A stretch of DNA of 64,000 bases from Marichromatium gracile (GTDB lineage: Bacteria; Pseudomonadota; Gammaproteobacteria; Chromatiales; Chromatiaceae), in NCBI RefSeq assembly GCF_004343155.1, contig NZ_SMDC01000013.1:1-64000 (forward strand), read 5' to 3'. The first letter of the stretch is position 1. Every line of letters begins with the position of its first letter. The translations under genes and the position numbers were made by a program. The notes under the pieces are model-generated. The model had not been told where the DNA came from. It saw nothing but the letters and a program-made list of their open reading frames with translations, and ran no database searches. This document shows, piece by piece, positions 12,695-22,116 of this stretch.

Positions 12695-13371
12695 TCGAGC
12701 GCGCGCGCCTCGAGCGGCGCGAGCAGGGTGTCGAAGGCCGCCGGGGCGACGTACTGGATGACGGTCTCGCCGTCGGCGGCGAGGGCGATGTCGATGCCGC
12801 GGTCGGGATAAAGGTAGTGGACGATGCCGCCCTCGGACTCGACGAGGCGCTGTGCCGGCTGGCCGAAGCGGCGCTCGATCAGCGCCGGATCGAGCCGCGC
12901 CTGGGGCAGGTAGGTGATGGCGCGGATCGGCGCGGCGGCGAACGCGGTCTCGTCCTCGGGGGCGAGACGGACCTTCTTGTCGCCGCTCGGCAGCTGGCTG
13001 ATGCGCAGCCCGCGGGCATAGGCCGCGGTCAGCCGCTCGGGCGGGATCGCCAGACTGAGGATGAAGTCGGCGCGCAGCCGGTGCAGGTGCAGGCGCGCGA
13101 AATAGGCCTCGACGCTCAGGCGCGGCGCCTGCTCGGTGCCTGCGCGAAACAGGTTCAGCTCGCCCGACTCGCCGAACAGCGTGCGGGCGTCGGCCAGGGT
13201 GCTGGTGCCGAGGGTCAGACCGAAGACCTCGGTGGCGCCGTCGGCGCTGAGGCTCACCTGCCAGGGCAGACGCGCACCGGCGGGCGCCGGCGGATCGGGC
13301 ATCAGCAGCGCCAGTCCGAGGATGGCGAGCAGGGCGGCGATGAGGAGACCGGGGACCAGGGCGCGATCCAT
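12673..13371 (-). CDS. Conserved hypothetical membrane-anchored protein
   Basis: I do not recognise the family. The 232-residue product begins with one hydrophobic segment (LVPGLLIAALLAILGLALLM), either a signal anchor or an uncleaved signal peptide. The soluble domain that follows contains GLTLGTSTLADARTLFGESGELNLF, so an extracytoplasmic location is likely. The frame extends upstream without a stop, but the ATG at 13371 places the hydrophobic segment at the N-terminus. The 3' end overlaps tyrA by 22 bases on the opposite strand. It is 20 bases downstream of the DUF498-type gene and probably shares its transcript. Confidence 0.7.
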   Translation of the reverse strand: MDRALVPGLLIAALLAILGLALLMPDPPAPAGARLPWQVSLSADGATEVFGLTLGTSTLADARTLFGESGELNLFRAGTEQAPRLSVEAYFARLHLHRLRADFILSLAIPPERLTAAYARGLRISQLPSGDKKVRLAPEDETAFAAAPIRAITYLPQARLDPALIERRFGQPAQRLVESEGGIVHYLYPDRGIDIALAADGETVIQYVAPAAFDTLLAPLEARALDQRTPSM

Positions 13372-13391
13372 GGCGTGTGCTCCGGTGCGGG

Positions 13392-13763
13392 TCAGTAGGG
13401 CAGCAGCCCGGCCACCACTCGCCGGTCCTCGGCGAGGAGGATGTTGAAGGTGCGGCAGGCCGCGCCGGTGTCCATGAACTCGACGCCGACCCCGCGCGCG
13501 ATCGCCTCGCGATAGACCGCGGGGTCGGGGAAGACCTGACGCGCCCCGGTGCCGATGACGATGACCTGGGGATCGCCCTCGAGCAGCGCGGCGATGTGCT
13601 CGGGGGTGAGCGCCTCGGCGCGCGCCGGTCCCCAGTCGGGGTCGAGCCGTTCGGCCGAGACCAGCAGGGCATGGGTGTAGCGCCGGTCGCGGATCTGGGT
13701 CCCCTCGGGGCCGTAACCCTGTACCCGGTTGCTGTCGGCGTCTTCTGTCTGGGCGAATTTCAT
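13392..13763 (-). CDS. Mth938-like (DUF498) domain protein
   Basis: The 123-residue protein resembles the small Mth938/NDUFAF3-like family: an early SNRVQGYGPEGTQIRDRRY segment, PQVIVIGTGARQVFPD in the middle, and VGVEFMDTGAACRTFNIL near the end. The family's biochemical role in bacteria is not settled. I place the start at the ATG at 13763, where MKFAQ begins; an ATG four codons upstream (13775) is also possible. The heptad repeat array begins just upstream of it. Confidence 0.75.
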   Translation of the reverse strand: MKFAQTEDADSNRVQGYGPEGTQIRDRRYTHALLVSAERLDPDWGPARAEALTPEHIAALLEGDPQVIVIGTGARQVFPDPAVYREAIARGVGVEFMDTGAACRTFNILLAEDRRVVAGLLPY

Positions 13764-13800
13764 GTCTCGGACCATACCCCAGGGCTCGGGGAGGGGACAA

Positions 13801-13947
13801 GCCGCCAGCCTTCAGCCTTCAGCCTTCAGCCTTCAGCCGCCAGCCTTCAGCCGCCAGCCGCCAGCCGCCAGCCGCCAGCCTTCAGCCGCCAGCCGCCAGC
13901 CGCCAGCCGCCAGCCGCCAGCCGCCAGCCGCCAGCCGCCAGCCGCCA
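13801..13947. repeat. Heptanucleotide tandem array (21 units)
   Basis: Twenty-one uninterrupted 7-bp units occupy this stretch: mostly GCCGCCA, with six GCCTTCA units concentrated at the left end. A partial unit follows. The unit length is not a multiple of three, so all three frames stay open; this explains the spurious reading frames here. It fills most of the 341-bp gap before gltX (13764-14104). Confidence 0.95.
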
Positions 13948-14059
13948 GCCGCAGCGCGCTCGGCGTGACGCTGGCGGCTGGCGGTCGGTCGTATCATTTG
14001 CGCTTCGCTCGTCTCGATTTTCCGCCGACCGCGCCACCCGGGTTCGCGGCGGTCGGCTC

Positions 14060-14068
14060 TGCTAGAAT
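14060..14068 (+). promoter_or_regulatory. Extended -10 element for gltX
   Basis: TGCTAGAAT, an extended -10, lies 37 bases before the gltX ATG. The same TGnTAGAAT motif precedes gyrA. No convincing -35 is seen. Confidence 0.45.
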
Positions 14069-14104
14069 CTGCGCTCACTCCCATCACAACCGATCCGGAA
14101 TCCC

Positions 14105-15520
14105 ATGACCGTTCGTACCCGATTCGCACCGTCTCCAACCGGCTATCTGCACGTCGGCGGCGCTCGTACCGCGCTGTTCAGCTATCTCTTCGCCCGCAGG
14201 CACGGTGGGCAGTTCGTGCTGCGGATCGAGGACACCGATCTCGAACGCTCGACCGAGGAGTCGGTCAACGCGATCCTCGAGGGCATGACCTGGCTCGGGC
14301 TCGAGTACGACGAGGGGCCCTTCTACCAGACGCAGCGCTTCGACCGTTACAACCAGGTCATCGACGAGCTGCTCGACAAGGGTCTGGCCTATCGCTGCGA
14401 CTGTCCCAAGGAGCGGCTCGAGAAGCTGCGCGAGGACCAGATGGCGCGCAAGGTCAAGCCGCGCTATGACGGCTGCTGCCGCACCCGTCAGGTCGACCCC
14501 GACAAGCCGCACGTGATCCGTTTCAAGAACCCCGCCGACGGCGTGGTGGTGGTCGACGACATGATCCGCGGACGGATGCCGTTCAACAACGCCGAGCTCG
14601 ACGACCTGATCATCCGTCGCAGCGACGGCTCGCCGACCTACAACCTCACCGTGGTGGTGGACGACGCCGACATGGGCATCACCCATGTCATCCGTGGCGA
14701 CGACCACATCAACAACACCCCGCGCCAGATCAACATCCTGCGCGCGCTCGGTCGCGACGTGCCGCAGTACGCCCACGTGCCGATGATCCTCGGCGACGAC
14801 GGCGCGCGGCTGTCCAAGCGTCACGGTGCGGTGGGGGTGATGTCCTATCGCGATCAGGGCTATCTGCCCGAGGCGCTGCTCAACTATCTGGTGCGTCTGG
14901 GCTGGTCGCACGGCGATCAGGAGATCTTCTCGCTCGAGGAGATGGTCGAGCTGTTCGACATCGGCGCGGTCAACAAGGCCGCCTCGGCCTTCAACACCGA
15001 CAAGCTCGACTGGCTCAACCAGCACTATCTGCACCATGCCGAGCCTTCCCGCATCGCCCGTCTGCTCAGCCCGCACATGGGCCGGCTGGGGATCGACCCC
15101 AGCACCGGCCCGGAGCTGGCCGAGGTGGTCAAGGCCCAGGCCGCGCGCGCCAAGACCCTCGCCGAGCTGGCCGAGATCAGCGCCTTCTGCTACCAGGACT
15201 TCGAGGCGTTCGACGAGACCTCGGCGAAGAAGCACCTGCGTCCGGTCGCGCGCGAGGCGCTCGAGCGGTTGCGCGCCGCCTTCGAGATGATGGCCTACGA
15301 GGACTGGAACCCGGACGATCTCAAGCGCGTGGTCGAGCGCGTCTCCGAGGAGCTGGAGGTGAAGATGGGCAAGGTCGCCCAGCCGCTGCGCGTGGCCATC
15401 GTCGGTCGCGCCGCCTCCCCGGGGATCGAGGAGACGCTGATGCTGGTCGGCAAGGAGGCGACGCTGCGTCGTATCGACAAGGCGCTCGCCTATATCGCCG
15501 AGCGCGAGAGCGCCGCCTGA
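14105..15520 (+). CDS. gltX: Glutamyl-tRNA synthetase
   Basis: GltX charges tRNA-Glu. The 471-residue class I synthetase begins with [20 protein letters not shown], containing the HIGH-equivalent HVGG. It carries the KMSKS-equivalent [11 protein letters not shown] near residue 240. Its length is normal for the bacterial discriminating enzyme, and the ATG at 14105 is the natural start. It stands alone, followed by a strong hairpin before a convergent gene. Confidence 0.98.
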   Translation: MTVRTRFAPSPTGYLHVGGARTALFSYLFARRHGGQFVLRIEDTDLERSTEESVNAILEGMTWLGLEYDEGPFYQTQRFDRYNQVIDELLDKGLAYRCDCPKERLEKLREDQMARKVKPRYDGCCRTRQVDPDKPHVIRFKNPADGVVVVDDMIRGRMPFNNAELDDLIIRRSDGSPTYNLTVVVDDADMGITHVIRGDDHINNTPRQINILRALGRDVPQYAHVPMILGDDGARLSKRHGAVGVMSYRDQGYLPEALLNYLVRLGWSHGDQEIFSLEEMVELFDIGAVNKAASAFNTDKLDWLNQHYLHHAEPSRIARLLSPHMGRLGIDPSTGPELAEVVKAQAARAKTLAELAEISAFCYQDFEAFDETSAKKHLRPVAREALERLRAAFEMMAYEDWNPDDLKRVVERVSEELEVKMGKVAQPLRVAIVGRAASPGIEETLMLVGKEATLRRIDKALAYIAERESAA

Positions 15521-15547
15521 TCGGTCCGTCGTCGGCTTGAACGACCC

Positions 15548-15579
15548 GCGCGCCGGGGTCCTCGCGGGCCCCGGCGCGC
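15548..15579. terminator. Strong bidirectional hairpin between gltX and the PEP-CTERM-like gene
   Basis: GCGCGCCGGGG (15548-15558) and CCCCGGCGCGC (15569-15579) form a perfect 11-bp stem with a 10-base loop. It sits between two convergent genes, the expected place for a shared terminator. The T content after it is low. Confidence 0.6.
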
Positions 15580-15591
15580 TTGCGTTCGGGC

Positions 15592-16344
15592 TCAGCGCGT
15601 GCGGCGACTCAGCCCCAGCCCGAGGACGCCCGCGAGCAGCAGGGCGAGGCTCGTCGGCGTCGGAATGCTAGCGCCGCTATCGTCCGCGGCGAGCGCGGTG
15701 AACTGCAGCCCGGAGTAGATCGCGTTGCGCTGCGAGTAGTTGTAGAAACCGATCCCGCCGTCGGCGAAGTTGCCCGCCAGATCGAGTTCCTTGATGCCGT
15801 CGATGAACAGTTCGACCCCGGTGGCGGTGAAGTGCAGGTCGAAGTCGTAGCTGGTGTAGGGGTCCCAGCCGGTATCGCCGAGGGTGAGCCCGCGCGCCAG
15901 CTCCTCGACGCCCTGAGCCGGGTCGTGCCACCAGGCGCCGCTGTTCTCGTCGAGCCGATCGGTGACGCGCGAGATGGCCAGACCGCCCTCGGCGCGCCCG
16001 CCGTAGCGGCTCTGGTCCGAGCGGCGCCAGTCGATCAGCAGATAGTCGACGTCGCTGGCGCCGAGATCGCCGGCTCGATAGCCGAGGACGAAGCCGATGA
16101 CATCGTTGTCCTTGGCATAGTCGACCTGGAGCTGTCCGGAGAGGCTCAAGCCCTGGGCCGGGTCGCTGCTGAAGAAAACGGTGGGGGCCTCGTTGCGGGT
16201 CTGGGTGACGCTGCCCGGGTCGCCGAGTTGCCACTTGCCGGGTCCCTCGGCCTGCCAGCCGGAGAGGTCGATCGGTGTGGCCAGCGCCGACAGGCTGGTG
16301 AGCCCGAGGGTGAGGCCGAGAAGTCGTCTGCTGTGCGTGCGCAT
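15592..16344 (-). CDS. Secreted protein with PEP-CTERM-like sorting tail
   Basis: The 250-residue protein has a signal peptide (RRLLGLTLGLTSLSALA, cleavage likely before TPID). The central domain (about 65-215) reads VIGFVLGYR, VDYLLIDWRR and DLHFTATGVELFIDG. This resembles the thrombospondin C-terminal / laminin-G-like fold. The C-terminus has the exosortase pattern of a short Pro motif, a hydrophobic helix and basic residues: IPTPTSLALLLAGVLGLGL, then SRRTR. The usual PEP triplet is replaced by PTP. Surface or extracellular-matrix location is inferred. No exosortase is in the window. Confidence 0.7.
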   Translation of the reverse strand: MRTHSRRLLGLTLGLTSLSALATPIDLSGWQAEGPGKWQLGDPGSVTQTRNEAPTVFFSSDPAQGLSLSGQLQVDYAKDNDVIGFVLGYRAGDLGASDVDYLLIDWRRSDQSRYGGRAEGGLAISRVTDRLDENSGAWWHDPAQGVEELARGLTLGDTGWDPYTSYDFDLHFTATGVELFIDGIKELDLAGNFADGGIGFYNYSQRNAIYSGLQFTALAADDSGASIPTPTSLALLLAGVLGLGLSRRTR

Positions 16345-16482
16345 GTGCTTATCGTTGTCGTGATCGCCGCCGACCGGTCCCGGCGGTGGGGACCGGGCGC
16401 CTTCGCGCCCGTGCCTGGAATCCCTCCAGAACGGATCAGATTACCACTCCGGGCGTGCCGCCTTGAGTGCGCCAGTGCCCGT

Positions 16483-16791
16483 TCAGTGGTCCCACATCAC
16501 ATTGGCCTCGGCGGCCGCGGCCGCCTCCAGGAGCTCGATGAGCGGCAGGGCGCGATGGGCGAGGCTGACATGGCGGCGCTCGCCGTCGTCCTCATCGCGC
16601 CGCGGATCGAGATAAAGCCCGGGGTGATCCGCGACCCCGTCGCGCAGTCGCTCCAGCGCCCGGGGGACATCGGCGGCGAGCAGCGCGCCGGGCACGCTGC
16701 CGCTGTGCCCCATCAGCTTGATCAGGGGCACGGCGACCTCGCCGAACATGGTGATGGTGGCATAAGCACTGGTCTGGAAATGAACGAGCAT
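16483..16791 (-). CDS. DUF1840 family protein
   Basis: The 102-residue protein fits the DUF1840 family, whose members begin with a phrase like MLVxFxTxAYAxITMFGxVA and then LIKLMGHSGSVPGALLA; both are seen here. The function is unknown. The stretch after residue 62 (DPRRDEDDGERR) is charged and probably disordered. It lies downstream of the CAGTCGC array, from which it is read away. Confidence 0.8.
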   Translation of the reverse strand: MLVHFQTSAYATITMFGEVAVPLIKLMGHSGSVPGALLAADVPRALERLRDGVADHPGLYLDPRRDEDDGERRHVSLAHRALPLIELLEAAAAAEANVMWDH

Positions 16792-16830
16792 GATCGGCTC
16801 CGATGATGGGCGGGTGAAGGGCTAGGCTAG

Positions 16831-16872
16831 CAGTCGCCAGTCGCCAGTCGCCAGTCGCCAGTCGCCAGTCGC
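16831..16872. repeat. CAGTCGC heptad array (6 units)
   Basis: Six perfect CAGTCGC units are followed directly by CAGGGGATTGAACCGCAAAG, the module also found at 3961-3979, 4069-4087 and, inverted, at 193-225. This shows that heptad arrays and the module travel together. Confidence 0.9.
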
Positions 16873-16925
16873 CAGGGGATTGAACCGCAAAGACGCAAAG
16901 GAGACGAAGCAAGGGGAAGAGTCTC
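16873..16925. repeat. TTGAACCGCAAAGACGCAAAG module
   Basis: The spacer between two heptad arrays carries the module TTGAACCGCAAAGACGCAAA, then GGAGACGAAGC. No inverted partner is seen on the right, so this is a one-ended copy of the element. Confidence 0.7.
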
Positions 16926-17009
16926 CAGCCCCCAGCCTCCAGCCTCCAGCCTCCAGCCTCCAGCCTCCAGCCTCCAGCCTCCAGCCTCCAGCCTCCAGCC
17001 TCCAGCCTC
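16926..17009. repeat. CAGCCTC heptad array (12 units)
   Basis: One variant unit (CAGCCCC) is followed by eleven perfect CAGCCTC units. Together with the CAGTCGC array it makes up much of the 521-bp gap between the DUF1840 gene and glnS; the rest (about 17010-17239) shows no gene. Confidence 0.95.
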
Positions 17010-17239
17010 CAGTTGGATGGTGGCAGCCGGGGCGCGGATCGCAAAATCGCGAAGGGGGGCGCTCTCGGTGGGTGGTGGTGAGCAGATCAACAGCAAGAGC
17101 ATCACGCAGGTCCTGCTGTGTTTTGGGGCTGACAGCGAGAGGCGGCGTGGGGTGGTTCGTGCCCGCTGCGTTCGTCGAGTCTGTACGCCCACTGGCGGCT
17201 GGCAGCTGAGCGCTGCCCGCTGTCGACCGATCAGTCAGG

Positions 17240-17268
17240 CTGACGCCCAGGGACGCGCGCGATAAAAT
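17240..17268 (+). promoter_or_regulatory. Candidate sigma70 promoter for glnS
   Basis: CTGACG, 17 bases and TAAAAT match the consensus at four and five of six positions. The glnS ATG is 45 bases downstream of the -10. Confidence 0.5.
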
Positions 17269-17312
17269 ATCCTGTTCGTCGTCCAATCAATCTATCGCCT
17301 GCCCGAGACATC

Positions 17313-18986
17313 ATGACCGACGCTGCCGAGCCGACCCGCACCAACTTCATCCGCCAGATCGTCGAAGCGGATCTGGCCGCCGGGACCCACGACCGGGTGG
17401 TGACCCGTTTCCCGCCCGAGCCCAATGGTTATCTGCACATCGGCCACGCCAAGTCGATTGCGCTCAACTTCGGCTTGGCCGAGTCGCTCGGTGGGCAGTG
17501 CAACCTGCGCTTCGACGACACCAATCCGCACAAGGAGAACGTCGAGTTCGTCGAGGCGATCAAGACCGACGTGCGCTGGCTCGGCTTCGAGTGGGGCGGG
17601 CAGGCGCGGTTCGCCTCCGACTACTTCGAGCGGCTCTATGGCTTCGCCGTCGAGCTGATCGAGCAGGGGCTGGCCTATGTCTGCGAGCTCGACGCCGAGC
17701 AGATGCGCGAGTATCGCGGCACCCTCACCGAGCCCGGTCGCCCGAGCCCGTGGCGCGATCGCCCGGTGGCGGAGAACCTCGAGCTGTTCGCGCGGATGCG
17801 CGCCGGTGAGTTCCCCGATGGTTCGCGCACCCTGCGCGCGCGCATCGACATGGCCGCGCCCAACATCAATCTGCGCGACCCGGTGCTCTATCGCATCAAG
17901 CACGGGGTGATCCATCACCAGACCGGGGACGCCTGGTGTCTCTACCCGACCTATGACTTCACCCACCCGCTGAGCGATGCCATCGAGGGCGTCACCCACT
18001 CGCTCTGCACCCTCGAGTTCGAGGACCACCGTCCGCTCTACGACTGGTGCGTCGAGCACGTTTCGGTGCCGAGCCGGCCGCGTCAGATCGAGTTCAGCCG
18101 GCTCAACCTCGAGTACACCGTCACCAGCAAGCGCAAGCTCACCGAGCTGGTCGCCGAGGGGCACGTCGATGGCTGGGACGATCCGCGCATGCCGACCATC
18201 GCCGGGCTGCGTCGGCGTGGCTACACCCCGACGGCGCTGCGCGAGTTCTGCGAGCGCATCGGCGTGACCAAGTCGGAGAACCGGGTGGAGATGGCGATGC
18301 TCGAGAGCGCCATCCGCGACGATCTCGACGCCCACGCGCCCCGGCGCATGGCGGTGCTGCGCCCGCTCAAGGTGGTGCTGACCAACTACCCCGAGGACGA
18401 GGTGCTCAACATCAGCGCGGCCAACCATCCCAAGGACGAGTCGATGGGCAGCCGCGAGATCCCCTTCGGGCGCGAGCTCTATATCGATCGCGCGGACTTC
18501 GCCGAGGTCCCGCCGAAGGGCTTCAAGCGGCTGGTGCCGGGCGGTGAGGTGCGGTTGCGCAACGCCTATGTGATCCGTTGCGACGAGGTGGTGAAGGACG
18601 CTGCCGGCGAGGTCGTCGAGCTGCGCGCAAGCATCGACCCGGCCACCCTCGGCTGCAAGCCCGAGGGGCGCAAGGTCAAGGGGGTGATCCACTGGGTCGC
18701 CGCCGCGCACGCGGTGGCCGCCGAGGTGCGTCTCTACGACCGTCTGTTCCGGGTTGCGATGCCCGGCGCCGAGGGGCAGGATTATCGCAACGACATCAAC
18801 CCCGACTCGCTCGAGGTGCTGGTCGATTGCATGCTCGAGCCGAGCCTCGGTGGGGCACAGCCGGGCGAGCGCTTCCAGTTCGAGCGTGAGGGCTATTTCG
18901 TCGTCGATCCCGATTCGACGGCGCAGCGCCCGGTGTTCAACCGCACCGTGGGGCTGCGTGACAGCTGGGGCAAGGGCAACGGGTGA
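17313..18986 (+). CDS. glnS: Glutaminyl-tRNA synthetase
   Basis: GlnS charges tRNA-Gln directly, which implies no need for the GatCAB transamidation route for this tRNA. The 557-residue enzyme has the HIGH motif in [16 protein letters not shown] (about 36-51) and the KMSKS equivalent in [11 protein letters not shown] near residue 270. The C-terminal beta-barrel anticodon domains follow. The 3' end overlaps the next gene by four bases (GTGA). Confidence 0.97.
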   Translation: MTDAAEPTRTNFIRQIVEADLAAGTHDRVVTRFPPEPNGYLHIGHAKSIALNFGLAESLGGQCNLRFDDTNPHKENVEFVEAIKTDVRWLGFEWGGQARFASDYFERLYGFAVELIEQGLAYVCELDAEQMREYRGTLTEPGRPSPWRDRPVAENLELFARMRAGEFPDGSRTLRARIDMAAPNINLRDPVLYRIKHGVIHHQTGDAWCLYPTYDFTHPLSDAIEGVTHSLCTLEFEDHRPLYDWCVEHVSVPSRPRQIEFSRLNLEYTVTSKRKLTELVAEGHVDGWDDPRMPTIAGLRRRGYTPTALREFCERIGVTKSENRVEMAMLESAIRDDLDAHAPRRMAVLRPLKVVLTNYPEDEVLNISAANHPKDESMGSREIPFGRELYIDRADFAEVPPKGFKRLVPGGEVRLRNAYVIRCDEVVKDAAGEVVELRASIDPATLGCKPEGRKVKGVIHWVAAAHAVAAEVRLYDRLFRVAMPGAEGQDYRNDINPDSLEVLVDCMLEPSLGGAQPGERFQFEREGYFVVDPDSTAQRPVFNRTVGLRDSWGKGNG

Positions 18987-19564
18987 GTAGACGCGAGACC
19001 GACGCAACCGATCCGACGGGTCAGCGCCTCCCGGCACACGAGCGCCTGGTGGCCGATCTCGGCCTGCGCGCCTATGCCGCGCTGTCGCCGCCGGGGTCGG
19101 TGCTGCGTCTGTTTCGCCGCGAGGCCGAGCAGGCCTGTGCCATCGCCGCCGGGCTCGACGAGGTGCAGGGGCGGCGTGCGGTGCGCATCCGTCGCGTCGC
19201 CGGACTCGAGCCCGGTGGACGTGACTGGTCGGTCTACATGGTGCTCGATCACCTGGTGATGGTGAACACCGCCGTCACCGCGCTGGTCCATGCCCTCTGT
19301 GTCAGCCAGGGGCACAGCGTCGAGATCGCACCCGCCGATGTCACCCCGCATCTCGACGCCGGACCCGACCGTATCGATGCGCTGCGCGCGAGCGTCGAGC
19401 GCCACGCCGAGGTGATCGAACGCCTCGGCGTGCTCAATGGTCGTGAACCCTATCCCCATCCCTGGTTCGGCCCCCTCAGCGCTCGCCAGTGGCACGCCCT
19501 GGCGGCGCTGCACAACCGCATCCATCGCGTGCAGATCCAGCGGATCGCGCGCCGTCTCGACTGA
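18983..19564 (+). CDS. DinB-like four-helix protein
   Basis: The 193-residue protein has the look of the DinB/YfiT four-helix metal-binding superfamily: [18 protein letters not shown] with a helix-borne His, and near the end [21 protein letters not shown]. Function is unknown; family members are often thiol transferases or have no assigned activity. The GTG start overlaps the glnS stop, so expression is probably coupled to glnS. The family call is by pattern only. Confidence 0.6.
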   Translation: MSRRETDATDPTGQRLPAHERLVADLGLRAYAALSPPGSVLRLFRREAEQACAIAAGLDEVQGRRAVRIRRVAGLEPGGRDWSVYMVLDHLVMVNTAVTALVHALCVSQGHSVEIAPADVTPHLDAGPDRIDALRASVERHAEVIERLGVLNGREPYPHPWFGPLSARQWHALAALHNRIHRVQIQRIARRLD

Positions 19565-19582
19565 TCCCGTCTCAGGAGTCCG

Positions 19583-20257
19583 ATGTCTTCAACCCCCTTC
19601 ACCGTCGCCGCCGACGCCGCCCCGGCCGACCGGCTCGCTGCCCTGACCCGGTTGCACCACGCGCTCGAGGACTGTCGTCGCTGCCCGGCGATGTTCGGCC
19701 CCTCGGTGCACAGCGCCACCCTGATCTCGCCGGTGATGCTGGTCGGTCAGGCGCCGGGTACCCGCGAGATCGAGCAGGGGTTGCCGTTCTGCTGGACCGC
19801 GGGCAAGACGCTGTTCCGCTGGCTCGGCTCGATCGGCATGGACGAGCCGGTCTGTCGCGAGCGGCTGCTGATCAGCGCCGTGTGTCGCTGCTTCCCGGGC
19901 AAGAACCCCAAGGGCGGGGACCGGGTGCCGGATGGCGAGGAGATCGCGCGTTGCGCCGAGTGGTGGCGCGGCGAGCTGGCGTTGTTGCGGCCACGGCTGA
20001 TCATCCCGGTGGGCAAGCTCGCCATCGCTCAGTTGATGGACTTCAAGCGGCTCAACGAGGTGGTCGGTCAGCAGTGGCGCTATCGCGACCCGGCCGGGTG
20101 GGAGGCGGACATGATCCCGTTGCCGCACTCCTCGGGGGCCTCGACCTGGTTCAAGATGGAGCCGGGCAAGACCCTGCTGGCCGAGGCGCTGGCGCTGATC
20201 GAGGCGCACCCGGCGTGGCGCGCGCTGCGCGCCGATCACTCCTTGGTGGTGAAGTAG
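19583..20257 (+). CDS. Uracil-DNA glycosylase superfamily protein
   Basis: The 224-residue protein belongs to the UDG fold. Motif A reads VGQAPGTREIEQGLPFCW, and the second motif reads PLPHSSGAS. Cysteines at CRRCP near the start, at CRCFPGKNP, and at RCAEWW could hold the iron-sulfur cluster typical of family 4/5 enzymes. Where family 4 usually has PFVGxAG, this protein has PFCWTAG, so substrate or activity may differ. A CAGGAG ribosome site precedes the ATG. The 3' end overlaps the convergent membrane-protein gene by 22 bases. Confidence 0.8.
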   Translation: MSSTPFTVAADAAPADRLAALTRLHHALEDCRRCPAMFGPSVHSATLISPVMLVGQAPGTREIEQGLPFCWTAGKTLFRWLGSIGMDEPVCRERLLISAVCRCFPGKNPKGGDRVPDGEEIARCAEWWRGELALLRPRLIIPVGKLAIAQLMDFKRLNEVVGQQWRYRDPAGWEADMIPLPHSSGASTWFKMEPGKTLLAEALALIEAHPAWRALRADHSLVVK

Positions 20258-20868
20258 GGCAGGCTGATCTCCCAGCGGATCGCCGCCAGCCGGAGCAGGA
20301 ACACCAGGCTGCCGCCGGTGACGGCGGCGATGCTGGGGTTGATCTCCAGTTCGAGCATCGCCAGGAGCACCAGTGCGCCGAGCCAGGAGGCGGTGGCGTA
20401 GAGGGTGCCCTGGAACACCAGCGGCTCCTCGTTGCAGAGCACGTCGCGGAGGATGCCGCCGACCACCCCGGTGATCACCCCCATGAAGCTCGCCACCAAC
20501 CAGGGCGCGTCCCAGGCGAGCGCGGCCTTGGTGCCGGTGACGGTGAACAGCGCCAGTCCGAGCGCGTCGGGGATCAGGAACAGCCGCGCCGGCAGCGAGA
20601 ACACCCGCGCCAGGAAGAAGGTGAAGAGCGCCGCGCCGAGGGCGACGATCGAATAGGTCTGGTCGGCGATCCAGAACACCGGGCGATCGAGCAGCAGGTC
20701 GCGCAGCGAGCCGCCGCCGAGCGCGGCGGCGAGCGCCACCACCACCATGCCGAACAGGTCGAAGCGCTTGCGCCCGGCCTCCAATACCGCGGCGGCGGCC
20801 ATCATCGCCACCGCGGCGAGGCTGGTGCAGTACATCAGCAGATCGAGCGGGATGTGCAGTTGGGGCAT
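20236..20868 (-). CDS. TRIC/UPF0126 family membrane protein
   Basis: The 210-residue inner-membrane protein has about seven hydrophobic segments. It carries two internally repeated glycine motifs: ALGGGSLRDLLLDRPVFWI near residue 50 and GVVGGILRDVLCNEEPLVF near residue 138. This repeat is the hallmark of the UPF0126/TRIC (trimeric intracellular cation channel) family. The length is typical. A role in monovalent cation flux is inferred from the family. Confidence 0.9.
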   Translation of the reverse strand: MPQLHIPLDLLMYCTSLAAVAMMAAAAVLEAGRKRFDLFGMVVVALAAALGGGSLRDLLLDRPVFWIADQTYSIVALGAALFTFFLARVFSLPARLFLIPDALGLALFTVTGTKAALAWDAPWLVASFMGVITGVVGGILRDVLCNEEPLVFQGTLYATASWLGALVLLAMLELEINPSIAAVTGGSLVFLLRLAAIRWEISLPYFTTKE

Positions 20869-20905
20869 GTCGTCACTGATTCCGTCGCCAGGGGGGCGGG
20901 CCGTC

Positions 20906-21946
20906 TCATTCCGTCGGCTGATCGAACAGCCCGGGCTCGGCGTCGCGGCGCGCGCGCAGGCCGAAGTGGTCGTAGGCGATCTGGGTGGCCATGCGCCCGC
21001 GCGGGGTGCGCATCAGGAAGCCCTGCTGAATGAGATAGGGTTCGAGCACGTCCTCGATGGTGCCGCGCTCCTCGCCGATCGCCGCGGCCAGGCTCTCGAC
21101 CCCGACCGGGCCGCCGTCGAACTTCTCGATCACCGCTTCGAGCAGGCGTCGGTCCATGTGGTCGAAGCCCTGGGCGTCGACCTTGAGCATCTCCAGCGCG
21201 CGATCGGCGACGGCGGCGTCGATATGGCCGTCGGCGCGCACCTCGGCATAGTCGCGCACCCGTCGCAGCAGCCGGTTGGCGATGCGCGGGGTGCCGCGCG
21301 AGCGGCGCGCGATCTCGCTTGCGCCGGCGGTGTCGGCGGCGATGCCGAGCAGTCGTGCCGAGCGCTCGACGATGGTGGTGAGGTCGGCGGCAGAGTAGTA
21401 CTCGAGCCGCTGGACGATACCGAAGCGATCGCGCAGCGGTGAGGTCAGCAGCCCGGCGCGGGTGGTGGCGCCGACCAGGGTGAAGGGCGGCAGGTCGAGC
21501 TTGATCGAGCGCGCCGCCGGACCCTCGCCGATCATGATGTCGATCTGGTAGTCCTCCATCGCCGGGTAGAGCACCTCCTCGACCACCGGGCTGAGACGGT
21601 GGATCTCGTCGACGAAGAGCACGTCGCCCTCCTCGAGGTTGGTGAGCAGCGCGGCCAGATCGCCGGGCTTCTCCAGCACCGGTCCCGAGGTCTGGCGCAG
21701 GTTGACCTGCATCTCCTGGGCGATGATGTGGGCGAGCGTGGTCTTGCCGAGACCGGGGGGGCCGAAGATCAGCACGTGATCGAGCGCCTCGGCGCGCGCC
21801 CGGGCGGCGCCGATGAAGATCTCCATCTGGTCGCAGACCGCCGGCTGGCCGACATAGTCGGCCAACGTGCGGGGGCGGATGGCGCGATCGAGCGCATTGT
21901 CGTCGGTGGCGGCCTGGGGGCTGATGATACGGTCTGGGTCGGTCAT
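20906..21946 (-). CDS. ruvB: Holliday junction branch-migration ATPase RuvB
   Basis: RuvB is the hexameric motor of the RuvABC resolvase. The 346-residue AAA+ protein carries Walker A ([14 protein letters not shown]), Walker B ([13 protein letters not shown]) and the [15 protein letters not shown] sensor/arginine-finger region, then a winged-helix C-terminus. I chose the ATG at 21946 (MTDPDRI); an in-frame extension to 22123 would run across the divergent promoter region. ruvA and ruvC, often adjacent, are not here; the neighbour downstream is the TRIC-like gene. Confidence 0.97.
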   Translation of the reverse strand: MTDPDRIISPQAATDDNALDRAIRPRTLADYVGQPAVCDQMEIFIGAARARAEALDHVLIFGPPGLGKTTLAHIIAQEMQVNLRQTSGPVLEKPGDLAALLTNLEEGDVLFVDEIHRLSPVVEEVLYPAMEDYQIDIMIGEGPAARSIKLDLPPFTLVGATTRAGLLTSPLRDRFGIVQRLEYYSAADLTTIVERSARLLGIAADTAGASEIARRSRGTPRIANRLLRRVRDYAEVRADGHIDAAVADRALEMLKVDAQGFDHMDRRLLEAVIEKFDGGPVGVESLAAAIGEERGTIEDVLEPYLIQQGFLMRTPRGRMATQIAYDHFGLRARRDAEPGLFDQPTE

Positions 21947-22116
21947 GTCGGGCGGCGAGGGGAGACAAGGGAGTTGGTCGGGTGCGCCTATGATAGGGGA
22001 TGCGGACATCTTCGTGCCGGAGATCGCGCCTCGATCGACGTGCGCGCCAGCGTGACGTATGGTCCCCGCGCAGGCGAGAAGCGGGACGCTTTCTGTGAGC
22101 GAATTGAGGAGCAAGC

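Noticed and set aside
13801-13947. Possible CRISPR array
   Set aside because: Units are 7 bp with no spacers and no cas genes are nearby.
16345-16482. Sigma54-type TGGCAC-N5-TTGC site upstream of the PEP-CTERM-like gene
   Set aside because: An AGGCACG is present on the minus strand, but no TTGC follows at the required spacing.
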